Shown: piece by piece, positions 28,493 through 37,344 of the stretch
Numbering within the stretch: the first letter of the stretch is position 1
Layout: each line of letters opens with the position of its first letter
Assembly: GCF_027924105.1 (NCBI RefSeq)
Contig: NZ_AP026972.1
Location: 1,116,001-1,180,000, forward strand
Length of the DNA: 64,000 bases
From: Polynucleobacter sp. KF022
GTDB lineage: Bacteria > Pseudomonadota > Gammaproteobacteria > Burkholderiales > Burkholderiaceae
Reading direction: 5' to 3'
The notes under the pieces: model-generated
Databases searched by the model: none
Told to the model about the DNA's origin: nothing
What the model saw: the letters and a program-made list of their open reading frames with translations, nothing else
Made by a program: the position numbers and the translations under genes

Positions 28493-30210
28493 CTACAAAC
28501 ATCCTTCAAATTTGATACATCTGGCATAGCAGCTGGAGTGGCAATTAAATACTCATTTACAAACAGATGTTTACCAATATTTCCAGCCAACATCTCTGCA
28601 ATCTCTTCGTTAGAGTGGCGCGCCCTCATCTCCATTCGCTTCCCAACAATCTGACAGGATTCACATAGCGTAGGCGCAATACCAAGAGGCGACTGTACCG
28701 CAACCAGAGGATAAGCGGCGGATAGGCCTGAAACATCTCCAGCATCTTTGGCTAAGTAGCCATGCAATTTAGCGCCTGGCAAGAGCAGACGGTACTCTTC
28801 GTCCTTGGCGCGGTAATCACAAGGAATCCAAACATCCTTGCCTTGTAACTGGGCGATGGTCTCAGTGGAATAGCGCCCTAGACGCCCCTCTAAGGGAGCA
28901 AGACTACTGGTCAACGCGCAATAGACTAGAAAACAGGCGGCCAATGCCAGTGTTTTAGTTTGGCTACATTTAAACAAACCAACCAATATTGCCAGCAAAC
29001 TCGCTGCCATCAAAATCCAATGGGAATAGGAGTAAGTCCACTGACCTGCATCACCCATGAAATTGGAAAACTGCAGATTGCCACCAATCCAGAGCAAAAG
29101 TGATATCACCAGCAATTGCAAGAGCAAGGCAATCCGAAATCCCCACAAGGGCAACTTATCCCAATACAAAGCAATCAATGCAGCGAATGCTGGCATCACA
29201 GGCAGGAGATAGCGACCTGAGCGCTGACTAGGCAAACTAAACACAATCAAGAATGCCACAACCAATAACAACAAGAGAACTTCTTCCAGACTGAGAAAAC
29301 GACGCGTACGCCAGCATTGCATCAAAGTAGATATCAGAACAAAGCTGAATAAACCAGCATTTGCAATAGTAGTCAGTAATAGCAACCAGATGCTGTCGCC
29401 ACCACGAAGTAAATCCATGATGTAGCTCGATTGACGGGCAGCAAACTTGCCTGCGTTTTCTCCAAGGACAAACTCCTTCCAGATCGCCTCAGGGTATGAG
29501 TCCAGGGCAAACCATAAGGCGAATACTCCCAAGGCAAGTACAGCCATGAGGATTAACTTATAGAGATCTCGTATTAATACTTGAGGAATACTCCACTGCC
29601 GCCAACGCCAGTAGTAAAGACCCATGGCAAATGAAGCAGGAACAATATACGCAAACGACTTTGCAAATAATGCCAAACCAAAACACACCCCCGCCATCAG
29701 CGGAAAAAAGAATCTCGATTCAAAAGTGCTCTTACCCCAATATAAGATTGCCAAAAATGGGAGCGATATCCAAAATACTTCAGGCGGGTCAGCTAGGAAT
29801 GGGCGGCCATAGCGATACGTCGCAAAAAAAGAGAGCCAAACGATTGAGGCCAATAATCCCGTTTGTGTTTTGCCACTAAACCGACGCACTGCCAAAAACA
29901 GGAAGAAAGCAGTTAAGCCGGTATATAAAACGCTAGGCCAACGCAAATTAGCTAAAGTCCAATCAGATGCCCAATAGGTACTGACAATCCCCTGCCAAAA
30001 AATGAGTGGGGGCTTAGTATTTTTAATGCCGTCCATTTCAGACTGCAGCGGTAACCAATGGCCCGCATCAGCTGTCATCCGCACAATATGCATGTAGGGA
30101 TATTCGTCACCATTTTTAGGGGCAAAACGACTATCTAAGCCGTAAAGATAGGTAAATACACCTAAAAGCAGGATTAATACGGCAGAACGGTATGAAAATG
30201 AGGCACGCAT
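28489..30210 (-). CDS. ArnT/GT39-type membrane glycosyltransferase
   Basis: 573 residues with about 11-12 membrane spans. The N-terminal loop after the first span holds the acidic catalytic pair typical of GT39/GT83 enzymes (APKNGDEYPYMHIVR), followed by TKPPLIFW, the conserved P-P-L segment seen in ArnT. These enzymes move a sugar from a polyprenyl-phosphate carrier to lipid A, protein or another acceptor on the periplasmic side. The acceptor is unknown here. No arnBCADEF genes are nearby, so aminoarabinose transfer is not supported. First gene of the coupled trio, with an 11-bp inverted repeat just upstream of its start. Confidence 0.85.
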   Translation of the reverse strand: MRASFSYRSAVLILLLGVFTYLYGLDSRFAPKNGDEYPYMHIVRMTADAGHWLPLQSEMDGIKNTKPPLIFWQGIVSTYWASDWTLANLRWPSVLYTGLTAFFLFLAVRRFSGKTQTGLLASIVWLSFFATYRYGRPFLADPPEVFWISLPFLAILYWGKSTFESRFFFPLMAGVCFGLALFAKSFAYIVPASFAMGLYYWRWRQWSIPQVLIRDLYKLILMAVLALGVFALWFALDSYPEAIWKEFVLGENAGKFAARQSSYIMDLLRGGDSIWLLLLTTIANAGLFSFVLISTLMQCWRTRRFLSLEEVLLLLLVVAFLIVFSLPSQRSGRYLLPVMPAFAALIALYWDKLPLWGFRIALLLQLLVISLLLWIGGNLQFSNFMGDAGQWTYSYSHWILMAASLLAILVGLFKCSQTKTLALAACFLVYCALTSSLAPLEGRLGRYSTETIAQLQGKDVWIPCDYRAKDEEYRLLLPGAKLHGYLAKDAGDVSGLSAAYPLVAVQSPLGIAPTLCESCQIVGKRMEMRARHSNEEIAEMLAGNIGKHLFVNEYLIATPAAMPDVSNLKDVCR

Positions 30211-30219
30211 AGCTATAGT

Positions 30220-30247
30220 TTATAGGGCTTATAGGAAAGCCCTATAA
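30220..30247. repeat. Perfect 11-bp inverted repeat between divergent genes
   Basis: TTATAGGGCTT at 30220-30230 and its exact complement at 30237-30247, with a 6-nt spacer. It lies 10 bp upstream of the GT39 gene and 145 bp before the cytochrome c gene. It could be an operator or a hairpin in the GT39 leader. Confidence 0.6.
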
Positions 30248-30391
30248 AACTGCTGATGCCTGTATTTTTGAATGAGCTTATGAAAAACGAATCTGATGTG
30301 AATATCCATTTACAAGAGTTTCTTGATTAAGATACCTACAAACGAATTTGCAATTTATTACTTAGAAATAATCCGAACGGAGAACTACTAT

Positions 30392-30724
30392 ATGCGAGCA
30401 AGGTATTTAAAACCCGCAATCCTAGCATCTATTTATATTGGCATTAGCCATTGGAGTGGCGCTGCCCTTGCGCAGAATGCCGATGCCAGCAATCTATATA
30501 AACGTGGCCTTGCAGCCACCTGCGCCAATTGCCATGGAACCGATGGCAAGGGTGTCGTTGACGGCGGAATGCCGCTAATTAACAACCTCACTAGCGAACA
30601 AATTCTGACTCAAATGAAAGCATTTAAGTCTGGCACACGTGAAGGTACCATCATGCCGCAGTTAGCTAAAGGCTATACCGACGAGCAACTCGAAACCATC
30701 GCCAATCAACTTGGCAAGAAATAA
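30392..30724 (+). CDS. Sulfide dehydrogenase cytochrome c subunit (FccA/SoxE-like)
   Basis: 110 residues from ATG 30392, which follows a GGAGA site; the longer frame from 30323 adds residues before the signal peptide. The signal is cleaved near ALA-QNA. One haem-c motif, CANCH, is present and a distal Met (GTIMPQLAKG) is the probable axial ligand. It is a small monohaem class I cytochrome, paired with a flavoprotein 14 bp downstream; the pair forms flavocytochrome c sulfide dehydrogenase, which oxidises sulfide to sulfur in the periplasm and passes electrons to cytochrome c. Confidence 0.88.
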   Translation: MRARYLKPAILASIYIGISHWSGAALAQNADASNLYKRGLAATCANCHGTDGKGVVDGGMPLINNLTSEQILTQMKAFKSGTREGTIMPQLAKGYTDEQLETIANQLGKK

Positions 30725-30738
30725 TAAGGAAGCCCATC

Positions 30739-32013
30739 ATGGATCGTAGACACTTTATTGGCCAAGGCGCAGCAGCAATTGGCTTATTGGCTGGCTTCTC
30801 TGGACAAGCGCGTGCTAATTTACAAAAAGCAGAAATTCTGGTGATTGGTGGCGGATATGGCGGTGCTACTGCCGCTAAATATCTTCGCCTGTTTTCTAAC
30901 AACACAGCTAAGGTCACATTAATTGAGCCTAATACCTCTTTCATTTCTTGCCCAATGTCCAACCTAGTGATTGGTGGTTCACGCACTCTGGCTGAAATCA
31001 CCTCACCATATGACACACTCAGCAAGCGTCATGGCATCAAGATTATTCAAGATAGCGTGAGCAGCATTGATCCAGATAAGAAAATCGTAAAACTGGCTTC
31101 TGGTAAGACATTACGCTACGACAAAGCTGTGGTATCTCCAGGTGTATCACTCAACTTCAAAAGTATTGAAGGCCTTGCTCAAGCGAATAAAGATGGTGTC
31201 ACTCTGCAAGCTTGGAAAGCCGGTCCAGAAACAGTCGCACTTCATAAGCAAATTGCAGCAATGCGTGAAGGCGGTACTTTTGCTATTAGCATTCCAGAAG
31301 CCCCGTATCGCTGCCCTCCTGGACCGTACGAGCGCGCTTGCCAAGTTGCCAACTACCTTAAGCAGAACAACCCTCGAGGCAAGGTGCTCATTTTGGATGC
31401 TAACCAAGACGTTACCTCTAAGGGCGCCTTGTTCAAAAAAGTTTGGGCTGAGCAGTACGCTGGAATCATTGAGTACCGACCAAAGAGCAATGTGGTTGGC
31501 GTAGATGCCAAAACCAGAACACTCAAACTCGAAGTTGAGGATGATGTGAAGGCGGATGTACTTAATGTCTTGCCACAAATGGCCGCTGGTGAAATCGCCA
31601 TCAAAACTGGCTTAGCAAACTCTAATGGTCGCTGGGCTAATGTGAACTTCCTCAATTTTGAATCTACTGCGCGTAAAGATATTCACGTCTTAGGCGACGC
31701 TATTCAGATTGCGCCACTCATGCCAAAGTCTGGTCATATGGCGAACCAACATGCCAAAGTAGCTGCTGCAGCGATCGTGGCAGAACTCAGTGGTTGGGAA
31801 GTGAACCCTGCGCCAGTGTTAACCAATACTTGCTACAGCTTTGTGAATTCCAAGGAAGTGGTTCACGTTGCCAGCGTCCACCAATACAACGCAGCTGAGA
31901 AGACCTTTAAAACAGTCCCAGGGTCTGGAGGTCTTTCTCCGGCACCTTCAACATTAGAAGGCGTTTATGCTTGGGGTTGGGCGCACAATATCTGGGCTGA
32001 TAGCTTAGGTTAA
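30739..32013 (+). CDS. Sulfide dehydrogenase flavoprotein subunit (FccB/SoxF-like)
   Basis: 424 residues. A twin-arginine signal (MDRRHFIGQGAAAIGLLAG) sends the folded FAD protein to the periplasm. The FAD-binding motif VIGGGYGGATAAKYLR begins at about 35. Cysteines at C192 (within RCPPGPYERAC) and C365 (NTCYSFV) match in context the redox-active disulfide pair of Chromatium FccB; the C-terminal FCSD domain is complete. Translated right after the cytochrome gene with its own AAGGAAG site. No soxXYZABCD genes occur in the window, so the role is probably sulfide detoxification or electron supply. A strong terminator follows. Confidence 0.9.
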   Translation: MDRRHFIGQGAAAIGLLAGFSGQARANLQKAEILVIGGGYGGATAAKYLRLFSNNTAKVTLIEPNTSFISCPMSNLVIGGSRTLAEITSPYDTLSKRHGIKIIQDSVSSIDPDKKIVKLASGKTLRYDKAVVSPGVSLNFKSIEGLAQANKDGVTLQAWKAGPETVALHKQIAAMREGGTFAISIPEAPYRCPPGPYERACQVANYLKQNNPRGKVLILDANQDVTSKGALFKKVWAEQYAGIIEYRPKSNVVGVDAKTRTLKLEVEDDVKADVLNVLPQMAAGEIAIKTGLANSNGRWANVNFLNFESTARKDIHVLGDAIQIAPLMPKSGHMANQHAKVAAAAIVAELSGWEVNPAPVLTNTCYSFVNSKEVVHVASVHQYNAAEKTFKTVPGSGGLSPAPSTLEGVYAWGWAHNIWADSLG

Positions 32014-32028
32014 TAACCTTTGCAGTCA

Positions 32029-32060
32029 ATAAAAAAGAGACCTTCGGGTCTCTTTTTTAT
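32029..32060 (+). terminator. Bidirectional terminator with UUCG loop
   Basis: AAAAAAGAGACC pairs with GGTCTCTTTTTT around a C(UUCG)G-type tetraloop, between the convergent fccB-like and DUF3422 genes; U tracts exist in both directions. Confidence 0.9.
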
Positions 32061-32073
32061 TTCGTCAGCGCAT

Positions 32074-33411
32074 TTAAACTTTCAGCCTACGCCGTCTACG
32101 CCGACTAATAATTAAGAATGTAATAGCGATGATAGGAGCAGCTATAGCGGCAACAATCTCAGGATGAATAGCAAGACCTACTTCTTTTCCACCCTTCATG
32201 ATGTAAACCAATAAACCGACAGCATAGTAAGTCAACACCAGCACCGACAAGCTCTCCACTGTTTCCTGAAGTCTGAGCTGCAGTCTAGCGCGCTGATCCA
32301 TACTAGCCAGTAATTTTTGTGTCTGCTGCTCATTAACAAACTCAATACGAGTTCTCAGAGTTTGGGTTGTTCTAGAAATACGGTCCGACAATTCGCGCAA
32401 ACGTCTTTGAGTCCAAATGCAAGTACCCATTGCAGGTTGGAAACGTCGATCCATAAACTCAGATAATGTTTGCACCCCAGGAATGGATGCCTCATTTAGC
32501 TCAAGTAAATTTTTTGAGAGTAATTGGCTATAAGCCTCAGCAGCAGTAAAGCGCAGCCCATATCCCGAGATCCATTGCTCAATGCGGGAAGCCAGTCGGG
32601 AGAGCTCCTCTAGAAATAAGCCATCTTTTTCGGTATTAACGCCAGACTCAGCCTGTAGCTGAGAGATTTTTTCAGATAAAGCGGCTAACTCGGACTCCGC
32701 CTCTCTTAGTGGTAGAGAAAGACTTTTAGCCACAGGGAATGAAACCATGGCAACCATGCGATAGGTTTCAGCCTCTGCTAAACCTCTGGCTATACGACCT
32801 AATTGTCTTGAACCTAATACATCATGCGGAATAAAGAAGGAAATAAAGCCGTCCTGCTCTAGCTGCAAGTCAGTCCATAACTGCGCTTTTTTGCTCGACA
32901 GAATGTAACTACCCAGTACAGTGTTACCGCTAAAGATTTCAGAAACTTCTAGCGCCTCAGCAAATAAAGGGCGATGTTCAAAAACCAAATCTAAGGCAGA
33001 AATTCGTTGGCCACCAGACTCAGAAATAGTCGGACATCCCAAATTTTTAAAGAGTAAATCGAGATCCCGCTCAATTTCTAATCTTGACTTGAGCAAGGGC
33101 CCCTTAACCTTAGTCTGATTATGAACAATCACTGCAATGGTCGCGAATTCACCATGCAACTCCCACTTTACCAATACTCTTTCGGGCTCTGGCGCTAAAT
33201 GGAGCGTCATAAAAGAGTGGTCATCACGACTGGGAGTGCATCCCAAGGCGCTACTGAGTTTTTGTACCCATGCTATCTGCTGTTGACGAGAAGTGGCATC
33301 CAATAAGAAGGATTGAGAAATCACCCTCTCATTTGGCCACAATGGAATGGGAGGTCGCGCATGAACCTCTTCATGCAATAACGCTCTGGAGGGGTGATCG
33401 TATGGTCTCAT
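32074..33411 (-). CDS. DUF3422 family membrane protein
   Basis: 445 residues. The N-terminus HPSRALLHEEVHARPP is the DUF3422 hallmark. The middle is helical with probable coiled coil (about 215-370) and the C-terminus has two membrane spans (about 385-435) ending in a very basic tail (SRRRRRRLKV). The family is widespread in proteobacteria with no assigned biochemical function; I have no evidence to assign one. It lies downstream of the TAXI gene on the same strand with a 65-bp gap. Confidence 0.88.
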   Translation of the reverse strand: MRPYDHPSRALLHEEVHARPPIPLWPNERVISQSFLLDATSRQQQIAWVQKLSSALGCTPSRDDHSFMTLHLAPEPERVLVKWELHGEFATIAVIVHNQTKVKGPLLKSRLEIERDLDLLFKNLGCPTISESGGQRISALDLVFEHRPLFAEALEVSEIFSGNTVLGSYILSSKKAQLWTDLQLEQDGFISFFIPHDVLGSRQLGRIARGLAEAETYRMVAMVSFPVAKSLSLPLREAESELAALSEKISQLQAESGVNTEKDGLFLEELSRLASRIEQWISGYGLRFTAAEAYSQLLSKNLLELNEASIPGVQTLSEFMDRRFQPAMGTCIWTQRRLRELSDRISRTTQTLRTRIEFVNEQQTQKLLASMDQRARLQLRLQETVESLSVLVLTYYAVGLLVYIMKGGKEVGLAIHPEIVAAIAAPIIAITFLIISRRRRRRLKV

Positions 33412-33476
33412 AGTTTATGTAATTTTTTATTTCTATAGATCATATACCCAAGCTATATCGAAACATACCTATGAGC

Positions 33477-34892
33477 CTAAATAGGATCGTTATTGCCACC
33501 TAAATCCTCGTAACCATAGGGATGTTCGCCCCTATTCAAGCAATTGCGCACGTAATCAATGCTGGTACGCAAGGTGTAGTAGTCGCTTGACATACGTTTC
33601 GAGATTTTGATTCTGAGTGCCTGGTACTCAAGTAAGTTCAGTCTTTGCAGATATTCATCGCGCTGCTCATCATTAAAACCATCAAGCAACTCTTGCTCCA
33701 AGGCTTTGAGGGCACCATATAAACGATGAATCTTGTTTTGCATCCGCTTCGTACGATATCCAGGCAGCGATTGCAGGATCGGGTACGCAAGAGCACAAAA
33801 TGGCAACAGAATAAAGACTAGTCGATTAATCAGTTCAGCCAACCAAAACGGCACGTAGGTCGACAACAATGGGTAATGATTATTTTCGTAATGTACTGCT
33901 ATAGGACTATCGGGCAATATCGAATCCTTGAACGAAGGAAATTCTCCGCGCTCTGAGAAAAATGAGCCACGACCATTAATTTCTCTAGCAGCCTCCAGAA
34001 AGAGGAATTGAATCGCTGGATGCATCCGATCATCTACCAATAGATTAGTAGTGGTAGCAAGTAACTTCATATCCTGCGGGGGGAAATTACGTTCTAGATT
34101 AAAAGATCCCTGAGGTACGTCCAAAATATGAAGATAGGGAATGAGTTTGACATAGGCCTCAGCGCGCTTAAAGGTGACAATATGCACAGATGGGTCATTA
34201 AGTAGCGCCTGTACATTTGGAGCTTCAAAAGCATCAACGATAAAAGCACCGTCAATTTTTCCTGCTTGTAGAGCCTTAACTGCTTCTCCTCCAGGTAAAT
34301 ACACGAACTGTGGGAGGTGCTCAAATCCTGATATTTTCAAAATCTTAGAAGCTTGTGCGTAAGTGCCACTACCCTTCACGCCAATAGATAGAGTCTTAGA
34401 CGAGAAATATTTGAAATTTCCTCTGTGCGCCTCTAGATCGCTATTCTTCACTTCTGGGCCACGATAAAAAAACCATACTGGATCGTAGGCGATTGCTCCT
34501 AGTGATTGGACTCCCTTAACTTCTTTAGCATGAGCCACCCCTGCTTGCACAAAGGCAGCCTGAACAGGATCATTGCGATCCGCTAAGCGTTCAATATTTT
34601 CTTGCGCCCCTAAGGTCGGCACAAGCTCCAGAGTGACGCCCTTCTTTGCAAAATATTCTTGGTACTTTTTGCCTAAGGCCTCATAGGATCCGCCGGCAGA
34701 TCCTGTAGCCAATTGAACATGATTGGGCGGCGGAGGATCAGCATACAACCAGATACCCATCAATATTGCTAGTAAGAGAAGTAATAGTGGCCAAGCCTCT
34801 TGTAAGAATTGGGTGAAGTCACTCCACTTCTCCTGAGCGCTCTCAGAAAGACCTAAAAATGTTTCCCTAATGTCTTGTTTAAAACTTCCCAT
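33477..34892 (-). CDS. TAXI-family TRAP-type solute-binding protein, membrane-anchored
   Basis: 471 residues. The substrate-binding core (about 55-330) has the TAXI hallmarks LATGSAGGSYEALGKKYQEY and AFVQAG. Unlike standard secreted TAXI receptors it has no cleavable signal: a 32-residue cytoplasmic start is followed by a span (about 34-50), and after the receptor domain there is a second span (about 350-370) and a roughly 100-residue charged, helical cytoplasmic tail. No TRAP permease is nearby. This suggests a tethered sensor or receptor rather than a free transport partner; that role is inference. Confidence 0.85.
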   Translation of the reverse strand: MGSFKQDIRETFLGLSESAQEKWSDFTQFLQEAWPLLLLLLAILMGIWLYADPPPPNHVQLATGSAGGSYEALGKKYQEYFAKKGVTLELVPTLGAQENIERLADRNDPVQAAFVQAGVAHAKEVKGVQSLGAIAYDPVWFFYRGPEVKNSDLEAHRGNFKYFSSKTLSIGVKGSGTYAQASKILKISGFEHLPQFVYLPGGEAVKALQAGKIDGAFIVDAFEAPNVQALLNDPSVHIVTFKRAEAYVKLIPYLHILDVPQGSFNLERNFPPQDMKLLATTTNLLVDDRMHPAIQFLFLEAAREINGRGSFFSERGEFPSFKDSILPDSPIAVHYENNHYPLLSTYVPFWLAELINRLVFILLPFCALAYPILQSLPGYRTKRMQNKIHRLYGALKALEQELLDGFNDEQRDEYLQRLNLLEYQALRIKISKRMSSDYYTLRTSIDYVRNCLNRGEHPYGYEDLGGNNDPI

Positions 34893-34978
34893 GCGCTACC
34901 GATCAGCAAAATTCATTAAAGCTAATGATAATGTCCTTATACAGATTCTTTCAATTTGCTTTTGGATACCCTAAAACC

Positions 34979-35680
34979 ATGATAAATCTCAGAAAATCCC
35001 AAGATCGTGGCTATGCAGACCACGGCTGGCTTAAAAGCTTTCACTCCTTTTCATTCGCTGGCTACCATGACCCTCGCTTTATGGGCTGGGGAAACTTGCG
35101 CGTGATTAATGAGGATCGTGTTGCAGCCGGAATGGGCTTTGGTAAACACGGCCATCGCAATATGGAAATTATTAGTTATGTTCTTTCGGGAGAATTGGCG
35201 CATCAGGACAGCATGGGCAATATTGAGTCCATACCTCCAGGTGATGTTCAGCGCATGAGTGCTGGCAGCGGAGTAACCCATAGCGAATTCAATCACGCCA
35301 AAGATCAAACTACCCATTTTTTGCAAATCTGGATAGAACCCAATGTTTCTGAGATTGAGCCTAGCTATGAACAAAAAACAATTCCAGCAATTGAAAAAGA
35401 GGGCAAGCTTCGCATCATCGCCTCCCCCACCGGAAATGATGGCGCCGTGAAACTTCATGCAGATGCCACCATCTATGCGGGACTTTTCAATGGCCCTCAA
35501 TCAGCAACACTCAAACTAGATCCCAAGAGAAAATCTTACGCTCATCTCATCCGCGGAATGCTCACCATTAATGGTCAAAAATTAGTCGGTGGCGATGCCC
35601 TGTTTATTGAGAATGAATCTTCCCTGGTAATCAGTGATGGTGTTGATGCAGAAGTGCTGATATTTGACTTGAGTCATTAA
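34979..35680 (+). CDS. Pirin family protein (YhhW/quercetinase-like)
   Basis: 233 residues from ATG 34979; upstream in-frame ATGs add residues with no family match. Bicupin fold. The pirin segments GWLKSFHSFSFAGYHDPRFMGWG and the metal site residues HGHRNMEIISYVL..HQDSMG and VTHSEFNH are seen in order (quoted in parts), matching the His-x-His...His...Glu set of metal-binding pirins. E. coli YhhW oxidises quercetin in vitro; physiological roles vary and are unclear. Single gene, divergent from the TAXI gene. Confidence 0.9.
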   Translation: MINLRKSQDRGYADHGWLKSFHSFSFAGYHDPRFMGWGNLRVINEDRVAAGMGFGKHGHRNMEIISYVLSGELAHQDSMGNIESIPPGDVQRMSAGSGVTHSEFNHAKDQTTHFLQIWIEPNVSEIEPSYEQKTIPAIEKEGKLRIIASPTGNDGAVKLHADATIYAGLFNGPQSATLKLDPKRKSYAHLIRGMLTINGQKLVGGDALFIENESSLVISDGVDAEVLIFDLSH

Positions 35681-35735
35681 ATATCTGACTACTTCGTCAT
35701 ACGATCAGCTCATCCTATTGAAAAGCTTATAGATC

Positions 35736-37283
35736 ATGATTGAAACCTCTGGAAAGAAACTGGCTGGCCCCATTATTCGCCTACATCCCAATGACAATAT
35801 TGTCGTTGCGCGAGTAGATATTGGCATTGGTACCGAGGTACCTAGCGAGAACTTCACAAGCCGCAGCCAAGTGCCAGCAGGTTACAAAATCGCCTCTCAG
35901 AAAATACTGAAGGGTGAACCCATTCTCAAGTACAACGTCACCGTAGGATTTGCTAATACCGATATTGAAGCCGGTACTATGGTTCATAGCCACAACACTG
36001 AGTTTCGTGAGTTTGATCGTGACTATGCTTACGCCAGCGAATACAAGCCTACAACTCTCTTGCCCGAATCTGAACGCGCTACTTTTCAAGGCTATGTCAG
36101 ACCCAATGGCAAAGTAGGAACGCGCAATTTCATCGGCATTCTTTCTACCGTTAATTGCTCAGCAACAGTTGTGAACAAAATTGCAGATTGGTTTACACCA
36201 GAGCGCCTCAAAGAGTTTCCCAACGTAGATGGTGTGGTGGCTTTTAGTCATGATATTGGCTGCGGCATGGAGATGAGTGGCGAGCCTATGGAACTTCTAC
36301 GCCGCACGATGGCCGGGTATGCACGGCACCCTAACCTAGCTGCGGCACTCATCGTAGGTCTTGGCTGTGAACGCAATCAACTGAAAGGCTTGATGGAGCA
36401 AGAAGACCTTACTGAGAATGCTAACTTGCACACTTTTATCATGCAAGAAACAGGCGGCACTCGCAAAACGATCGAAGCCGGCATTGAAGCAGTAAAAGCA
36501 TTACTACCTGAGGCAAATAAAGCCAAGCGTGAGACTGTATCCGCAAGTCATTTATGCGTTGGTCTGCAATGTGGCGGCTCGGATGGCTTTTCTTCCATCA
36601 CAGCTAACCCAGCTTTAGGTGCTGCGATTGATATTTTGTCCCGTCATGGTGGCACTGGAATTCTTTCGGAGACGCCAGAAATTTATGGCGTTGAACATAC
36701 CCTCACCCGCCGTGCAGTTAGCAAAGCTGTAGGCGAAAAACTGATTCAACGAATTCGCTGGTGGAAAGATGAGTACTCTGTTGGTAGAGACGTACAAATT
36801 AATGGACAAGTAAGTCCAGGCAACCAAATTGGCGGTTTAGCCAATATCTTTGAAAAATCACTAGGCTCATCTATGAAGGGCGGTACCGGTCCGCTGATGG
36901 AAGTCTATAAGTATGCTGAACCAGTCAAAGCTAAAGGCTTCGTATTTATGGATACCCCTGGATTTGACCCAGTTTCTGCGACTGGGCAAATTGCTGGCGG
37001 CGCTAACCTGATTGCCTTCACTACAGGTCGCGGGTCTATGTTTGGCTCTAAGCCTGCACCCTGCATCAAATTAGCCACCAATACCCCGATGTATCAGCGC
37101 CTCACCGAGGATATGGATATCAACTGCGGGGAGATTTTGGACGGCACCGTCTCCGTCCAGGAAATGGGGCGACGGATATTTGAGTTATTCCTCAGGACCG
37201 CCTCAGGTGAACCCTCTAAGAGTGAGCTTCTTGGCCTGGGCGACTATGAATTTGTTCCCTGGCAAATTGGGGTAATGAGCTAA
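35736..37283 (+). CDS. UxaA-type sugar-acid dehydratase (altronate/galactarate dehydratase family)
   Basis: 515 residues, the full two-domain form: an N-terminal SAF-like domain (about 10-95, with HSHNTEF) and a large C-terminal domain with GYVRPNGKVGTRNFIGIL, HDIGCGM, GLGCERNQ, LQCGGSDGFS and TGRGSMFG. The family removes water from altronate, galactarate or related sugar acids using Fe(II). The sub-type cannot be settled by eye; no uxaBC, gar or gud partners are present to name the substrate. Short intergenic regions on both sides suggest a single gene. Confidence 0.88.
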   Translation: MIETSGKKLAGPIIRLHPNDNIVVARVDIGIGTEVPSENFTSRSQVPAGYKIASQKILKGEPILKYNVTVGFANTDIEAGTMVHSHNTEFREFDRDYAYASEYKPTTLLPESERATFQGYVRPNGKVGTRNFIGILSTVNCSATVVNKIADWFTPERLKEFPNVDGVVAFSHDIGCGMEMSGEPMELLRRTMAGYARHPNLAAALIVGLGCERNQLKGLMEQEDLTENANLHTFIMQETGGTRKTIEAGIEAVKALLPEANKAKRETVSASHLCVGLQCGGSDGFSSITANPALGAAIDILSRHGGTGILSETPEIYGVEHTLTRRAVSKAVGEKLIQRIRWWKDEYSVGRDVQINGQVSPGNQIGGLANIFEKSLGSSMKGGTGPLMEVYKYAEPVKAKGFVFMDTPGFDPVSATGQIAGGANLIAFTTGRGSMFGSKPAPCIKLATNTPMYQRLTEDMDINCGEILDGTVSVQEMGRRIFELFLRTASGEPSKSELLGLGDYEFVPWQIGVMS

Positions 37284-37344
37284 GAGAACTGTAGAATAAA
37301 TCCTATTAGCTCAACCCAGATAGAAACGACACTGAAACAAGCTT

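Noticed and set aside
28489..30210. Assignment of the GT39 gene as arnT (polymyxin resistance)
   Set aside because: No arnBCADEF genes are nearby and several other GT39/GT83 roles share these motifs.
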